From: Oscillospiraceae bacterium
GTDB lineage: Bacteria > Bacillota > Clostridia > Oscillospirales > Oscillospiraceae
NCBI GenBank assembly: GCA_031266955.1
Contig: JAISAA010000184.1
Coordinates: 1-15,195, forward strand
Reading direction: 5' to 3'
DNA: 15,195 nt
Positions within the stretch are counted from its first letter, which is position 1. Each line of letters starts with the position of its first letter. Under the pieces are notes generated by a model. That model was given only the letters and a program-made list of their open reading frames with translations. It was not told where the DNA came from and made no database searches. A program made the position numbers and the translations under genes. Below, piece by piece: positions 1 to 6,679 of this stretch.

Positions 1-201
1 GTGCTGACGGAGGCCGCAATAAAGGGCAAGGTAGACAGGCTCGCGGGCTTAAAAGAGAACGTGATAATAGGAAAGCTCGTCCCGGCGGGCAGCGGGCTCT
101 CGCTTTACCGCGAATCGGAGAGCGAATATTTCGGGATCACGCCGAGCGGGGACGAGGAATTCGACGTAGACCTTTCTACGCTTCAGGGCAACGCGATATA
201 G
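1..201 (+). CDS. rpoC: DNA-directed RNA polymerase subunit beta' (C-terminal end, partial)
   Basis: This is the last 66 residues of the RNA polymerase beta' subunit; the gene enters from outside the window. The string LTEAAIKGKVD followed by GLKENVIIGKLVPAGSG is the highly conserved beta' C-terminal segment. The window happens to begin on an in-frame GTG, which is an internal valine codon and not a start. The reading ends in TAG after a tail of about 30 less conserved, acidic residues. In many bacteria rpoC is followed by ribosomal genes (rpsL, rpsG); here efp follows after an 86-bp gap that holds its own promoter-like sequence, so the usual downstream order is not kept. Identification is confident from motif recognition; how much of the gene lies upstream cannot be seen. 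Confidence 0.95.
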   Translation: MLTEAAIKGKVDRLAGLKENVIIGKLVPAGSGLSLYRESESEYFGITPSGDEEFDVDLSTLQGNAI

Positions 202-225
202 GCAAAAAGCTATGTAAAAAACAGC

Positions 226-254
226 TTGCAAAAGAGCGCGGCGTATAGTAGAAT
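226..254 (+). promoter_or_regulatory. Candidate sigma-A promoter for efp
   Basis: TTGCAA at 226-231 and TAGAAT at 249-254 are separated by 17 bases. Transcription would start near 261, giving a leader of about 27 nt that contains the GAGGAGG ribosome binding site at 274-280. A start there would exclude the upstream in-frame GTG at 255 as a translation start. Inferred from sequence only. Confidence 0.5.
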
Positions 255-287
255 GTGCCGCCGAGAAAAACTGAGGAGGACAAAGGT

Positions 288-851
288 ATGATATCCGCGA
301 GCGATTTCAGAAACGGAGTCACGTTTGAGATGGACGGCAAGGTCATGCAGGTCGTCGAATTTCAGCACGTGAAGCCCGGAAAGGGCGCGGCGTTCGTCCG
401 GACGAAAATGAAGAACGTAATAACGGGCGCCGTGGTCGAGACGTCGTTTAACCCGACGGATAAGTTTGAAAACGCGTTTGTTGACCGCCGCGATATGGAC
501 TACAGCTACAATGACGGGAACCTGTACTATTTTATGGACAGAGAAAGTTATGAGCTTGAACCCATAGACGGCAGTATTCTCGGCGACAGTTTCCGTTTCG
601 TCAAGGAAAATATGGTTTGCACGGTTTCGAGCTACAAGGGCAAGGTGTTTATCGTAGAGCCGCCGAATTTCGTGGAGCTTGCAGTCACGCAGACCGACCC
701 CGGCTTAAAGGGGGACACCGCGACGAACGTCACGAAGCCCGCGACCGTGGAAACCGGCGCGGAGGTAAAGGTGCCGCTGTTTATAAACGAGGGGGAGAGG
801 ATCAGGATAGACACGCGCACGGGCGAATATTTAGAACGCGCAAAAGGCTGA
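288..851 (+). CDS. efp: Translation elongation factor P
   Basis: EF-P binds between the P and E sites of the ribosome and relieves stalling at consecutive prolines. The 187-aa product matches the usual family length of about 185. It shows the N-terminal KOW-like domain (MISASDFRNG, then KPGKGAAFVRTKMKN around residues 29-43) and ends with the family signature IDTRTGEYLERA in the third OB-fold domain. Lys32 lies at the tip of the KPGKG loop, the position that is post-translationally modified in several bacteria; no modification enzyme gene is in this window. I chose ATG 288 because GAGGAGG lies 7 nt upstream and the protein then begins MISA like homologues; an in-frame GTG at 255 would add 11 non-conserved residues and would fall before the likely transcription start. 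Confidence 0.96.
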   Translation: MISASDFRNGVTFEMDGKVMQVVEFQHVKPGKGAAFVRTKMKNVITGAVVETSFNPTDKFENAFVDRRDMDYSYNDGNLYYFMDRESYELEPIDGSILGDSFRFVKENMVCTVSSYKGKVFIVEPPNFVELAVTQTDPGLKGDTATNVTKPATVETGAEVKVPLFINEGERIRIDTRTGEYLERAKG

Positions 852-880
852 AATTATTTATTTTATAAGGAGAAAAGCAT

Positions 881-1309
881 ATGTCTGCCACTGAGACTGT
901 TTCGTATCTGAAAGGGCTTGCCGAGGGGATCGCTTTAGACCCCGAAACAAAAGAGGGAAAGCTGTTCGCGGCGATAATCAACGCGCTCAGCGACCTCGCG
1001 GAGGAGATAGACGAGATCGTGGAAAGCGTCGCCGAGCTCGGCGAGGAATTTGACGAGCTCGAAGAGGACGTCGGCGATCTCGAGGAAGTGATTTTCGGCG
1101 ACGATGACGATGATGACGACGGAGAGGTCTGCGACGACGAGGACTGCGATTGCTGCGACGACGGGGATGTAGTCTACGCCGTCGAATGCCCGTCCTGCAA
1201 CGAGGAGATCGTGATCGACGAGAAAGCGCTGGAGGAAGGCAAAATAATATGCCCGAAATGCGGCGAAAAGCTCGAATTCGAGTTCGACGACGCGGAGGAC
1301 GAGGAGTAG
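881..1309 (+). CDS. CD1247-type N-terminal domain / C-terminal zinc-ribbon acidic protein
   Basis: A 142-aa, very acidic protein. Residues 1-40 (SYLKGLAEGIALDPETKEGK and following) resemble the N-terminal domain seen in Clostridia proteins named after C. difficile CD1247. Residues 38-72 form a Glu/Asp-rich coiled-coil-like helix. Residues 74-80 are seven aspartates in a row, followed by a Cys cluster (C84, C89, C91, C92). Residues 103-127 are a zinc ribbon with two CxxC knuckles (CPSC and CPKC). It starts at ATG 881 with AAGGAG at 867-872, 29 nt after efp, so it is probably co-transcribed with efp. Family resemblance is from memory; the molecular function is unknown. No signal peptide or membrane segment is seen, so it should be cytoplasmic. 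Confidence 0.75.
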   Translation: MSATETVSYLKGLAEGIALDPETKEGKLFAAIINALSDLAEEIDEIVESVAELGEEFDELEEDVGDLEEVIFGDDDDDDDGEVCDDEDCDCCDDGDVVYAVECPSCNEEIVIDEKALEEGKIICPKCGEKLEFEFDDAEDEE

Positions 1310-1335
1310 ATTTTAACGAATTTATTCAAAAGGTA

Positions 1336-1364
1336 TTGACAAGCGGCGCGCGGCGGTGTAGTAT
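1336..1364 (+). promoter_or_regulatory. Consensus promoter of the tRNA-Val gene
   Basis: A perfect TTGACA -35 box at 1336-1341 and a TAGTAT -10 box at 1359-1364 are separated by 17 bases. Transcription would begin about 1371, roughly 9 nt before the mature tRNA 5' end, as expected for a stable-RNA gene with a short leader trimmed by RNase P. Confidence 0.8.
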
Positions 1365-1379
1365 AAGCACCGCTGACGC

Positions 1380-1455
1380 GGACGATTAGCTCAGCTGGTA
1401 GAGCATCCGCTTGACGTGCGGAGGGTCAGCGGTTCAAGTCCGTTATCGTCCACCA
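1380..1455 (+). tRNA. tRNA-Val (GAC anticodon)
   Basis: A full 76-nt cloverleaf can be folded by eye. The acceptor stem pairs GGACGAT (1380-1386) with ATCGTCC (1445-1451). The D arm is GCTC/GAGC. The anticodon stem TCCGC/GCGGA encloses the loop TTGACGT, giving anticodon GAC, which reads the valine codon GUC. The variable loop is short, and the T stem AGCGG/CCGTT encloses TTCAAGT. The CCA end is encoded (1453-1455) after discriminator A1452. It has its own promoter and a hairpin directly downstream, so it appears to be a single-gene unit between efp and rodA. Confidence 0.97.
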
Positions 1456-1460
1456 CTGAC

Positions 1461-1504
1461 AAAGCCCCGCAAAGCCGCTGTGAAAGCGGCTTTTGCGGGG
1501 CTTT
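1461..1504 (+). terminator. Terminator-like hairpin after tRNA-Val
   Basis: The 5' arm 1461-1479 pairs with 1485-1504 around a 5-nt loop: a 19-bp GC-rich stem with one bulged T. The stem ends in CTTT and only a very short T run follows, so it departs from a textbook intrinsic terminator, although the 3' arm itself carries TTTT and TTT runs. Its place 5 nt after the tRNA CCA end suggests termination or 3' processing of the tRNA transcript. Confidence 0.7.
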
Positions 1505-1558
1505 GAGCGCTTCGTTATATATACCGGCAGCCGTAAGACATTTTGAGAAGAGGACGCT

Positions 1559-2698
1559 TTGAGAAAAATTTTTGACGCCGTTCACAGCTACGCGCGCGAG
1601 TCGGATATGCTCCTGCTCGTCATAAGCCTGATATGCTCGGTTTTCGGCGTCGTGCTGATATCGAGCGCCACGCGCGTTTACGGCGGCGGGACGCAGGTCG
1701 CCGTTCAGATTTTGGCGATCTTTCTCGGCGTCGCCGCGTATATCGTGACCTCGCTTATCGACATCGATATATTGGCGGACAAATATAAGCTGCTGTTTAT
1801 CCTCGGCGCGCTGTTTATATGCACGCTTTTTATCTGGGGCGTGGAGGACGACACGGGGAATAAGGCCTGGCTGCGTTTCTTCGGAATCGGCGTGCAGCCC
1901 GCGGAGGTCGTGAAGCTCGTATACATCATAATCATCGCGCGGCTGATATCGGAGCGGCGCGACAGGCGTGAGCTCAACTCACCCGGCTCGATATTGCGCA
2001 TCGTCGGGGTGTTTTTGGCGTATTTCGCGCTGTTGATCTTATCCTCGCGGGACCTCGGCTCGGCGCTTGTTTACGCGTTTATCCTTGCCGTGGTGATGTT
2101 TATCGGCGGAGTGTATCTGCGCTGGTTCGCGCTTGCGGGCGGGGCGCTTGCCGCCTCCGCGCCGCTTATATGGACGCGCGCGCTCACGGAAAAACAGCAG
2201 CTTAGAATTCGCGTCATGTTCGACCCGATGGCCGACCCGACGGGGCTTGAAACTATGTGGCAGGCGAATCAGAGCAAGACCGCCATCTCGGCGGGGCGCT
2301 TTTTGGGTCAGGGGCTGTACAAGGGCCGTATGACGCAGTCCGACCTTATACCGCAGCAGCACACGGACTTCATATTCTCCGCGGCGGGGGAGGAATTCGG
2401 CTTCGTGGGCTGTGCCGTTGTTATACTGCTGCTGATGATCCTCGTCGGGAGATGCCTGTATGTCGGGGTTAAGTCAAACAGCTCGCTCGGGCTTCTCGTG
2501 TGCACGGGCGTCGCGGCTACGCTCGTGTTTCAGACGCTTGAAAACGTAGGTATGTGCCTCGGACTGACTCCCGTTATCGGGCTGACGCTGCCGTTTTTCA
2601 GCTACGGCGGATCGTCCGTGGTTTCGACGTTTATCGCGATAGGGCTCGTGTCCGGAATAAAAATGCGCCCAAAGCCGACGCGCTACCGGAATATGTAG
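1559..2698 (+). CDS. rodA: SEDS-family peptidoglycan glycosyltransferase (RodA/FtsW)
   Basis: A polytopic membrane protein of 379 aa that polymerises glycan strands from lipid II. About ten hydrophobic segments are visible. The signature regions are present: NKAWLRFFGIGVQPAEVVKL near residues 100-119, QQHTDFIFS with the aspartate at residue 270 that aligns to E. coli RodA D262 (essential for activity), then AGEEFGF and the C-terminal LTPVIGLTLPFFSYGGSS. Context does not decide between RodA (elongation) and FtsW (division); I prefer RodA because of the QQHTDFIF and GMCLGLTPVIGLTLPF pattern and the absence of mur genes. The start is TTG 1559, preceded by AAGAGGA at 1548-1554; no ATG lies near the conserved N-terminus. 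A class B PBP partner is not encoded here. Confidence 0.92.
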   Translation: MRKIFDAVHSYARESDMLLLVISLICSVFGVVLISSATRVYGGGTQVAVQILAIFLGVAAYIVTSLIDIDILADKYKLLFILGALFICTLFIWGVEDDTGNKAWLRFFGIGVQPAEVVKLVYIIIIARLISERRDRRELNSPGSILRIVGVFLAYFALLILSSRDLGSALVYAFILAVVMFIGGVYLRWFALAGGALAASAPLIWTRALTEKQQLRIRVMFDPMADPTGLETMWQANQSKTAISAGRFLGQGLYKGRMTQSDLIPQQHTDFIFSAAGEEFGFVGCAVVILLLMILVGRCLYVGVKSNSSLGLLVCTGVAATLVFQTLENVGMCLGLTPVIGLTLPFFSYGGSSVVSTFIAIGLVSGIKMRPKPTRYRNM

Positions 2699-2760
2699 CA
2701 ATGCGCCGAAAGGTGTAACGCGGACAACGGCCATCGCGGCGGTACGCCGCCAATTGTTTA

Positions 2761-2796
2761 TACGCTGCCTGCGGCGTTATCGCCGCAGGCAGCGTA
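2761..2796. terminator. Perfect 16-bp hairpin downstream of rodA
   Basis: Bases 2761-2776 are exactly complementary to 2781-2796 around the 4-nt loop TTAT. No T-run follows on either strand, so it may be a Rho-independent terminator without a U-tract, or an mRNA 3' stabiliser. A smaller hairpin, GGCGG-TACG-CCGCC, sits just before it at 2738-2751. Confidence 0.6.
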
Positions 2797-2817
2797 ACAT
2801 AACAGCTTTAATCACAA

Positions 2818-2873
2818 TATAATGGGCATATGAACCCGCGCTTTCACGCGGGTTGCCGATTTAGTGATTGGAG
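2818..2873 (+). promoter_or_regulatory. Leader of the 2882 gene: -10-like box, 8-bp hairpin and ribosome binding site
   Basis: TATAAT at 2818-2823 has no good -35 box 17 bases upstream, so either a different sigma factor (sporulation type is possible given tgl downstream) or an activator may be needed. A hairpin AACCCGCG/CGCGGGTT (2833-2840 with 2847-2854, 6-nt loop) would lie at the 5' end of the transcript. GGAG at 2870-2873 is 8 nt before ATG 2882. The promoter assignment is tentative; the hairpin is directly visible. Confidence 0.4.
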
Positions 2874-2881
2874 TTGACAAT

Positions 2882-3757
2882 ATGACAACCGGATATTTTG
2901 ACCGCGTGTGGCGCGCCCGCGGCGCGCGCGGCCTGAAAAACGCGTTCACAGCCCTGCTGCGCGGAGACCGCGGCGCGATTCTCGCCGCCATCGCCGACGG
3001 CGAGAACAGCTTTCCCGTAATGTATCTTCTCGCGCCGGAGATCGAGAACGCGGGCCTCGACGGCGACTTAGCCGAGCACGTAAAGCACGCCATGCGCCTC
3101 ACAGCTATCAAAGCGGGCGACAGCGTGCGCCGCGGACGCTATGACCGCTTGCTTTCCCCCTACGGCGGCGTGGTAGAGCCGACGTATGACGCCGTGAAAT
3201 GGATGATAGACACCGGCGCGGACTGGGACGGCCCGTCCTCCGGGCGCGACAGCTTCGACGCCGCCATTGACCTCGCCGCGGCGTATTTGGCGTCCCGCTT
3301 TCCCGACGGGGATGCTTTGGCGAAGATCGCGGAGCTGATTTTCCGCCGCAACAGGCGCGGCTTATATATACACGACCTTGTCTGGGGCTTTTTTCAGACG
3401 GCGGACGAGCGCGCGCTGTCCGTCATCGCCGACTATATAAAGTCTGAAAACACGGCGGATCACCGCCTCGCCTGCCGCCTGCTCGGGCTTGACGATGTGC
3501 CGCGCACGCGCGCCGAGCGCGTCGCCGCCCACGACGAATTTGTGAAATGGCTCACCGAAAACCGCCCGTACATTTATCTGACGGGAGAATATTTTAACTT
3601 AGCCACCTCGCCGCACACGATCTCCCGCGATGACGAGGCGAAACATCTGCACCGGGAAATAGACCCCGAAACGCGAGCCCCGCTCACCCCGCTGACCGAG
3701 CAGGAGGAAGCGGAGCTCCGCGTCTTCCGCGCCCAAAACGGGGCCGAAGCCGTATGA
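2882..3757 (+). CDS. Uncharacterised helical protein coupled to transglutaminase gene
   Basis: I do not recognise a named family for this 291-aa protein. It has no signal peptide or membrane segment and looks almost wholly alpha-helical, with amphipathic helices such as ADHRLACRLLGL that recall HEAT-type repeats; the last 40 residues are Pro/Glu/Arg rich and probably disordered. ATG 2882 is preferred because GGAG lies 8 nt upstream; an in-frame GTG at 2864 overlaps the leader and lacks a ribosome binding site. Its TGA stop overlaps the ATG of tgl (ATGA at 3754-3757), so the two proteins are translationally coupled and probably act together. A role in spore coat assembly, as a Tgl substrate, adaptor or timing factor, is inference from this coupling only. 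Confidence 0.7.
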   Translation: MTTGYFDRVWRARGARGLKNAFTALLRGDRGAILAAIADGENSFPVMYLLAPEIENAGLDGDLAEHVKHAMRLTAIKAGDSVRRGRYDRLLSPYGGVVEPTYDAVKWMIDTGADWDGPSSGRDSFDAAIDLAAAYLASRFPDGDALAKIAELIFRRNRRGLYIHDLVWGFFQTADERALSVIADYIKSENTADHRLACRLLGLDDVPRTRAERVAAHDEFVKWLTENRPYIYLTGEYFNLATSPHTISRDDEAKHLHREIDPETRAPLTPLTEQEEAELRVFRAQNGAEAV

Positions 3758-4539
3758 TATATATAAACGGAGCGCCCGCCGACACGGGCGCGATAGCGCG
3801 CGCGTATCCCGTCGCCGGCATCGAAAACCTCTGCCTGTCAAAGCTCGCGAAAAGCGGGTACGCTTACAATTACGCGTCAGTCGGAGAGCTCGGCTTCGAG
3901 CTTTCCCTGCGCCGCGCCACGGTGGAACGCGCCGGGAGGCTGCTCCGCGCCGGGCTGAATTTTGAGACGTTCAGGGAGGCCTATTGCAACAAACGCTTCT
4001 GGCTCCGCTCCCCGGACGGCGGCTTTGAGCTGCGGCGCGGCGTTTTGCCCGCCGCCGCCATACGCGATATTTATGAAAACGGCAGGGCCTACGGGACGGA
4101 ATGCGCGACGGCGATGCAGATAGTGTACTACGGCGCGCTGCTCGACACCGTACCCGCCGGAAGCTTCAACAGCCGTTTTATAGGTATCCGCCTTATGAAC
4201 TGGCACGACATTTCCGCCCCGCTTCGCGAAACGGGTATGATGCGCCGCGCGAGCGACACACTTCCCGGCGACAGGCGCTATTTCGCCAATCCCGACGTTG
4301 ATCTCACAGCCCCGGAGCTGCAAGGCGAAAATGTCATCGACATGGGCGACGGCACATATTACGGGCACGGCTTCGGGCGGTTACGCGCGGAGCAGATCGT
4401 CTCGCAGTTGAACCGCGCGCGGCGTCCCGGCGCGCGGCGCGAAGCGTATCTGATGGATACGGCGGGGAGGCCGGATTATAAAAAGCTGTACGGGATGTTT
4501 GGAGGAACAGCGCGGTCCACGCACCCGCAGGCACGTTAA
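3754..4539 (+). CDS. tgl: Protein-glutamine gamma-glutamyltransferase (spore transglutaminase)
   Basis: Tgl forms epsilon-(gamma-glutamyl)lysine cross-links between coat proteins on the forespore surface; in B. subtilis it fixes GerQ and other coat proteins. The 261-aa product is close to the Bacillus enzyme (about 245 aa) and aligns by eye along its length: the ELGFEL segment near residues 45-50, NGRAYGTECATAMQIVYY around the catalytic Cys117 with Glu116 beside it, FNSRF and NWHD at 138-152, then GENVID with Glu192 and YYGHGFG with His205. These correspond to the Cys116/Glu115/Glu187 set described for B. subtilis Tgl. It starts at ATG 3754 inside the end of the upstream gene. The last 14 or so residues are an extra basic tail. 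Presence of tgl argues that the host makes spores. Confidence 0.9.
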   Translation: MIYINGAPADTGAIARAYPVAGIENLCLSKLAKSGYAYNYASVGELGFELSLRRATVERAGRLLRAGLNFETFREAYCNKRFWLRSPDGGFELRRGVLPAAAIRDIYENGRAYGTECATAMQIVYYGALLDTVPAGSFNSRFIGIRLMNWHDISAPLRETGMMRRASDTLPGDRRYFANPDVDLTAPELQGENVIDMGDGTYYGHGFGRLRAEQIVSQLNRARRPGARREAYLMDTAGRPDYKKLYGMFGGTARSTHPQAR

Positions 4540-4540
4540 A

Positions 4541-5011
4541 TCATACGTCCGCGCGCTTGCGGGCGGAGCGGCGCAGGGACGCGAAAAATTTTTCGAGCTC
4601 CGCGCGGCATTCTGTATCAAGCACTCCTCCGACGACGGAGGCTGTGTTCGGATACTCCATAAAAAGATTTATCACGCTTCCGCACGCGCCGCTGACGCTC
4701 TCGCGCGCGCCGTAAAATACCTTTGATATCCGGGAGCTTATTATCGCCCCGGCGCACATCGGGCACGGCTCAAGCGTCACGTACAGCGAGCAGCCGTCGA
4801 GCCGCCAGCCGCCGCGCGCGCGGCCGGCCTCGCTTATCGCCTCTATTTCCGCGTGGGCCGCGGCGTCTTTGTTTTCTTCGCGCCTGTTGCGCCCGCGGCC
4901 GATTATTATACCGTCCGGGTCGGCTATTACGCAGCCTACCGGAGGCTCTCCGGAGCTCGCGGCCTCCCGCGCGAGCTCCAGCGCCGCCGCCATATACTCT
5001 TCACGCGTCAT
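4541..5011 (-). CDS. tadA: tRNA(adenine34) deaminase
   Basis: TadA deaminates A34 to inosine in the wobble position of tRNA-Arg(ACG). The 156-aa protein has the zinc-dependent cytidine/deoxycytidylate deaminase fold: HAEIEAI with zinc ligand His53 and catalytic Glu55, and EPCPMCAGA with zinc ligands Cys83 and Cys86. PPVGCV at residues 23-28 and the ARESVSGACGS segment fit TadA rather than a free-nucleoside deaminase. ATG 5011 is preceded by GGAAGG about 10 nt upstream. It follows ruvX on the minus strand after 46 nt and is likely in the same transcript. Its stop codon is one base from the tgl stop on the other strand, with no terminator hairpin between them. Confidence 0.95.
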   Translation of the reverse strand: MTREEYMAAALELAREAASSGEPPVGCVIADPDGIIIGRGRNRREENKDAAAHAEIEAISEAGRARGGWRLDGCSLYVTLEPCPMCAGAIISSRISKVFYGARESVSGACGSVINLFMEYPNTASVVGGVLDTECRAELEKFFASLRRSARKRADV

Positions 5012-5057
5012 AATAAAGCCGCCTTCCGGAATATTTTTCGAGATATTTTTTGTACCC

Positions 5058-5492
5058 TTAATCGCCGTTCGCTTTGCCTCCGCCGTTCGCGATATACGCT
5101 AAATATCCCTCTAAAATCAAGCTTGCAGCCACGGCGTCCACGGTTTTTTTGCGCTTTTTGCCGTATCTCCCGGCGGCGGAAAGTATCCTGTGGGCGTCAA
5201 CTGTCGTGCGGCGCTCGTCCCGGAGAATGACGCTGACGCCGAGCGCCCGGAGCTTTTCCGCAAGCGTCTGTGTTTTCAGCGCGCGCGCGCCGAGCGTCCC
5301 GTCCATATTCATTGGATGCCCGAGCACGACCGTAGAGACGTCCCGTTTTTGCGCCTCGTCCGCGATTATTTCAGCCAGAGCGCTTTGCGCGCGCTCGTAT
5401 ATTACCCACGCCTCTCCCGGGATCGACCCGGTGACGTCCGACACCGCAGCGCCCGTGCGCGCGTCGCCGTAGTCTATCGCCATTATCCGCAA
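5058..5492 (-). CDS. ruvX: RuvX/YqgF-family RNase H-fold protein (putative Holliday junction resolvase / pre-16S rRNA nuclease)
   Basis: YqgF-family enzymes have an RNase H fold and take part in 16S rRNA 5' maturation; a Holliday-junction resolvase role has also been proposed. Seen here are RIMAIDYGDARTG with Asp7, LGHPMNMDGT, RDERRTT and the C-terminal VDAVAASLIL with Asp119, which supply the acidic metal ligands. I chose the TTG start at 5492 because the protein then begins MRIMAIDYG like homologues, has the normal length of 144 aa, and GAGGTGACT lies 4-6 nt upstream. An in-frame ATG at 5540 would add 16 non-conserved residues and would precede the likely promoter -10 box. It leads a minus-strand pair with tadA. 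Confidence 0.93.
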   Translation of the reverse strand: MRIMAIDYGDARTGAAVSDVTGSIPGEAWVIYERAQSALAEIIADEAQKRDVSTVVLGHPMNMDGTLGARALKTQTLAEKLRALGVSVILRDERRTTVDAHRILSAAGRYGKKRKKTVDAVAASLILEGYLAYIANGGGKANGD

Positions 5493-5510
5493 CGCAGTCA
5501 CCTCAGCCGC

Positions 5511-5540
5511 ATTATACAGCATATACGCGCCGCTTTGCAA
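5511..5540 (-). promoter_or_regulatory. Candidate promoter of ruvX-tadA
   Basis: On the minus strand TTGCAA (5540-5535) and TATAAT (5516-5511) are 18 bases apart. The expected transcription start, about 5504, falls at the edge of the ribosome binding site (5504-5496), so the leader would be extremely short. This makes the call tentative, but no better pair is visible upstream. Confidence 0.4.
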
Positions 5541-5580
5541 TCCGTTATACCCGGTGATTAAATAAATTTTCTCATTCCTG

Positions 5581-5609
5581 TTGCGCCATTCCCGAAATTA
5601 TATTATAAT
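5581..5609 (+). promoter_or_regulatory. Promoter of the 5674-8452 operon
   Basis: TTGCGC at 5581-5586 and a perfect TATAAT at 5604-5609 are 17 bases apart, giving a start near 5616 and a leader of about 58 nt before ATG 5674. It points away from the ruvX promoter, so 5493-5673 is a divergent control region. Confidence 0.65.
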
Positions 5610-5673
5610 ACGACGCTGTCCGCGAATTATAAAAAACCGCGGGAAATTTCGGTCAATGGGAAGGAAAATAAAT

Positions 5674-6129
5674 ATGCAAACATATAAACGCGCGTGGAAC
5701 ACCCTGTTGGCGGGGCTGGCCGGGGGAGTGTGCGGCGGGCTGGCCGTTGCGGTCGTCGTCAGCTTTTTCAACGGCAGCGGCGTGGTTTTTGCCGCCGTCA
5801 CCGTTGTCGTGTGCGGGCTCATCTGGTATATCACGATCTTCAGCGAGGCCATCTATTTCACGGTCGCCGACGACGGAATATTCCGCTATTACAAGCGTGG
5901 CAAACAGGTGCACGAATTCGACTTGAAAAAGTGCTATGTCGGCTATTACCGCCGCTCGCGCGGCGCGTCCGACCACAACATTCAACTCAAAATCCAGCCC
6001 GTGGGCGGGGAAGAGGCCGCGTTGGAAATCGACGCCTCGCCTCTGGGCCGCAGCCGATTTGAGAAAATGTTCGCGCGTATGGAGGCTCTCGCCGCGAACA
6101 AGCCCGAGGTCCTCTCGACTGACAATTAA
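5674..6129 (+). CDS. Small membrane protein with cytoplasmic PH-like tail (unknown)
   Basis: A 151-aa protein of no recognised name. Two hydrophobic segments (about residues 9-31 and 37-56), rich in Gly, Ala and Val, are followed by about 95 soluble residues beginning EAIYFTVADDGIFRYYKRGK. That alternation of short strands and the later ALEIDASPLGRSRFEKMFARM helix resemble the small bacterial PH-like/YcxB-type domains found after two membrane helices, but this is a structural impression only. AAGGA at 5661-5665 lies 8 nt before ATG 5674, which I prefer to the in-frame ATG at 5656 and the TTG at 5581, the latter lying in the promoter. It is the first gene of a three-gene operon ending in an ABC exporter. 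Confidence 0.7.
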   Translation: MQTYKRAWNTLLAGLAGGVCGGLAVAVVVSFFNGSGVVFAAVTVVVCGLIWYITIFSEAIYFTVADDGIFRYYKRGKQVHEFDLKKCYVGYYRRSRGASDHNIQLKIQPVGGEEAALEIDASPLGRSRFEKMFARMEALAANKPEVLSTDN

Positions 6130-6156
6130 AAATTCATAAAACGGAGGGTTTTCTGT

Positions 6157-6621
6157 ATGGAATTCTTGGATCAGATAAATTTGGCGGGGCTTTGGGAGCA
6201 GAATTGGTTTATGTTCCTCGTGATCGGCGCCGCCCTTGCCGGCTCGGTCGTTTTCAGCATCGTGCGCTTGCGGGGCGCGAGGGCGTCTAACAAGAGCTTT
6301 TTGGCGGAGCATCCCGACGCGGCAAAGGTCTATCTCGTGACAAAGGCTCTCGTCGCCACGGAAGCGGCGAGGGTGCACAGCGTAAACGGAGGCAAGCCGG
6401 AGAATTTTTTCGAGGGGTCAAAAAACGGCTTTTATCTGGCCCCCGGACGCAGCTCCGTGGAAATCAGCTATACACACTCGCGCCCCGGCGTGCTGCATAA
6501 AAGCGTGACGACGAGCACCGGAGTTGTAAAAAAAGAGCTGGTGACCGAAGCGAACAAGAGCTATTTTCTAGGCTTTGACCGCAAGGCGGAGAATTTCACC
6601 TTCGAGTTGACGGGAAATTAA
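6157..6621 (+). CDS. Single-pass membrane protein with extra-membrane beta domain (unknown)
   Basis: A 154-aa protein with one membrane segment (about residues 18-38) after a short N-terminus, an RLRGAR basic stretch just after it (positive-inside rule puts the C-terminal part in the cytoplasm), and about 110 residues of mostly beta character. The part DAAKVYLVTKALV ... GFYLAPGRSSVEISY resembles the 'FYLAPG..' beta-sandwich pattern of DUF2846-like domains, a weak similarity from memory. GGAGG lies upstream of ATG 6157. It is 27 nt after the previous gene and 58 nt before the ABC exporter, so the three are probably one transcript; an accessory role to the exporter is inferred from position. 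Confidence 0.65.
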   Translation: MEFLDQINLAGLWEQNWFMFLVIGAALAGSVVFSIVRLRGARASNKSFLAEHPDAAKVYLVTKALVATEAARVHSVNGGKPENFFEGSKNGFYLAPGRSSVEISYTHSRPGVLHKSVTTSTGVVKKELVTEANKSYFLGFDRKAENFTFELTGN

Positions 6622-6679
6622 ATATAGAGTGCCCGGCGCCGTTTCATCAGCCGTCGTCTTTTACTGAAAGGAATTTTAT

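Noticed and set aside
206..227. Weak 5-bp inverted repeat AAGCT/AGCTT after rpoC as a terminator
   Set aside because: Too short a stem with a long A-rich loop and no T-run.
1493..1521. TTGCGG-N17-TATATA as a rodA promoter
   Set aside because: The -35 part lies inside the 3' arm of the tRNA terminator hairpin and matches consensus weakly; possible but not listed.
2864..2866. GTG as start of the gene before tgl
   Set aside because: No ribosome binding site in front of it, and GGAG at 2870-2873 lies downstream of it at the right distance for ATG 2882.
3877..4368. Minus-strand open frame of 163 aa opposite tgl
   Set aside because: Third-position shadow of a GC-rich gene; tgl on the other strand is recognised by its motifs.
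5653..6378. Minus-strand open frame of 241 aa
   Set aside because: Lies opposite two genes with good ribosome binding sites and membrane-protein character; its product is a low-complexity His/Arg/Ala-rich shadow with no own ribosome binding site.
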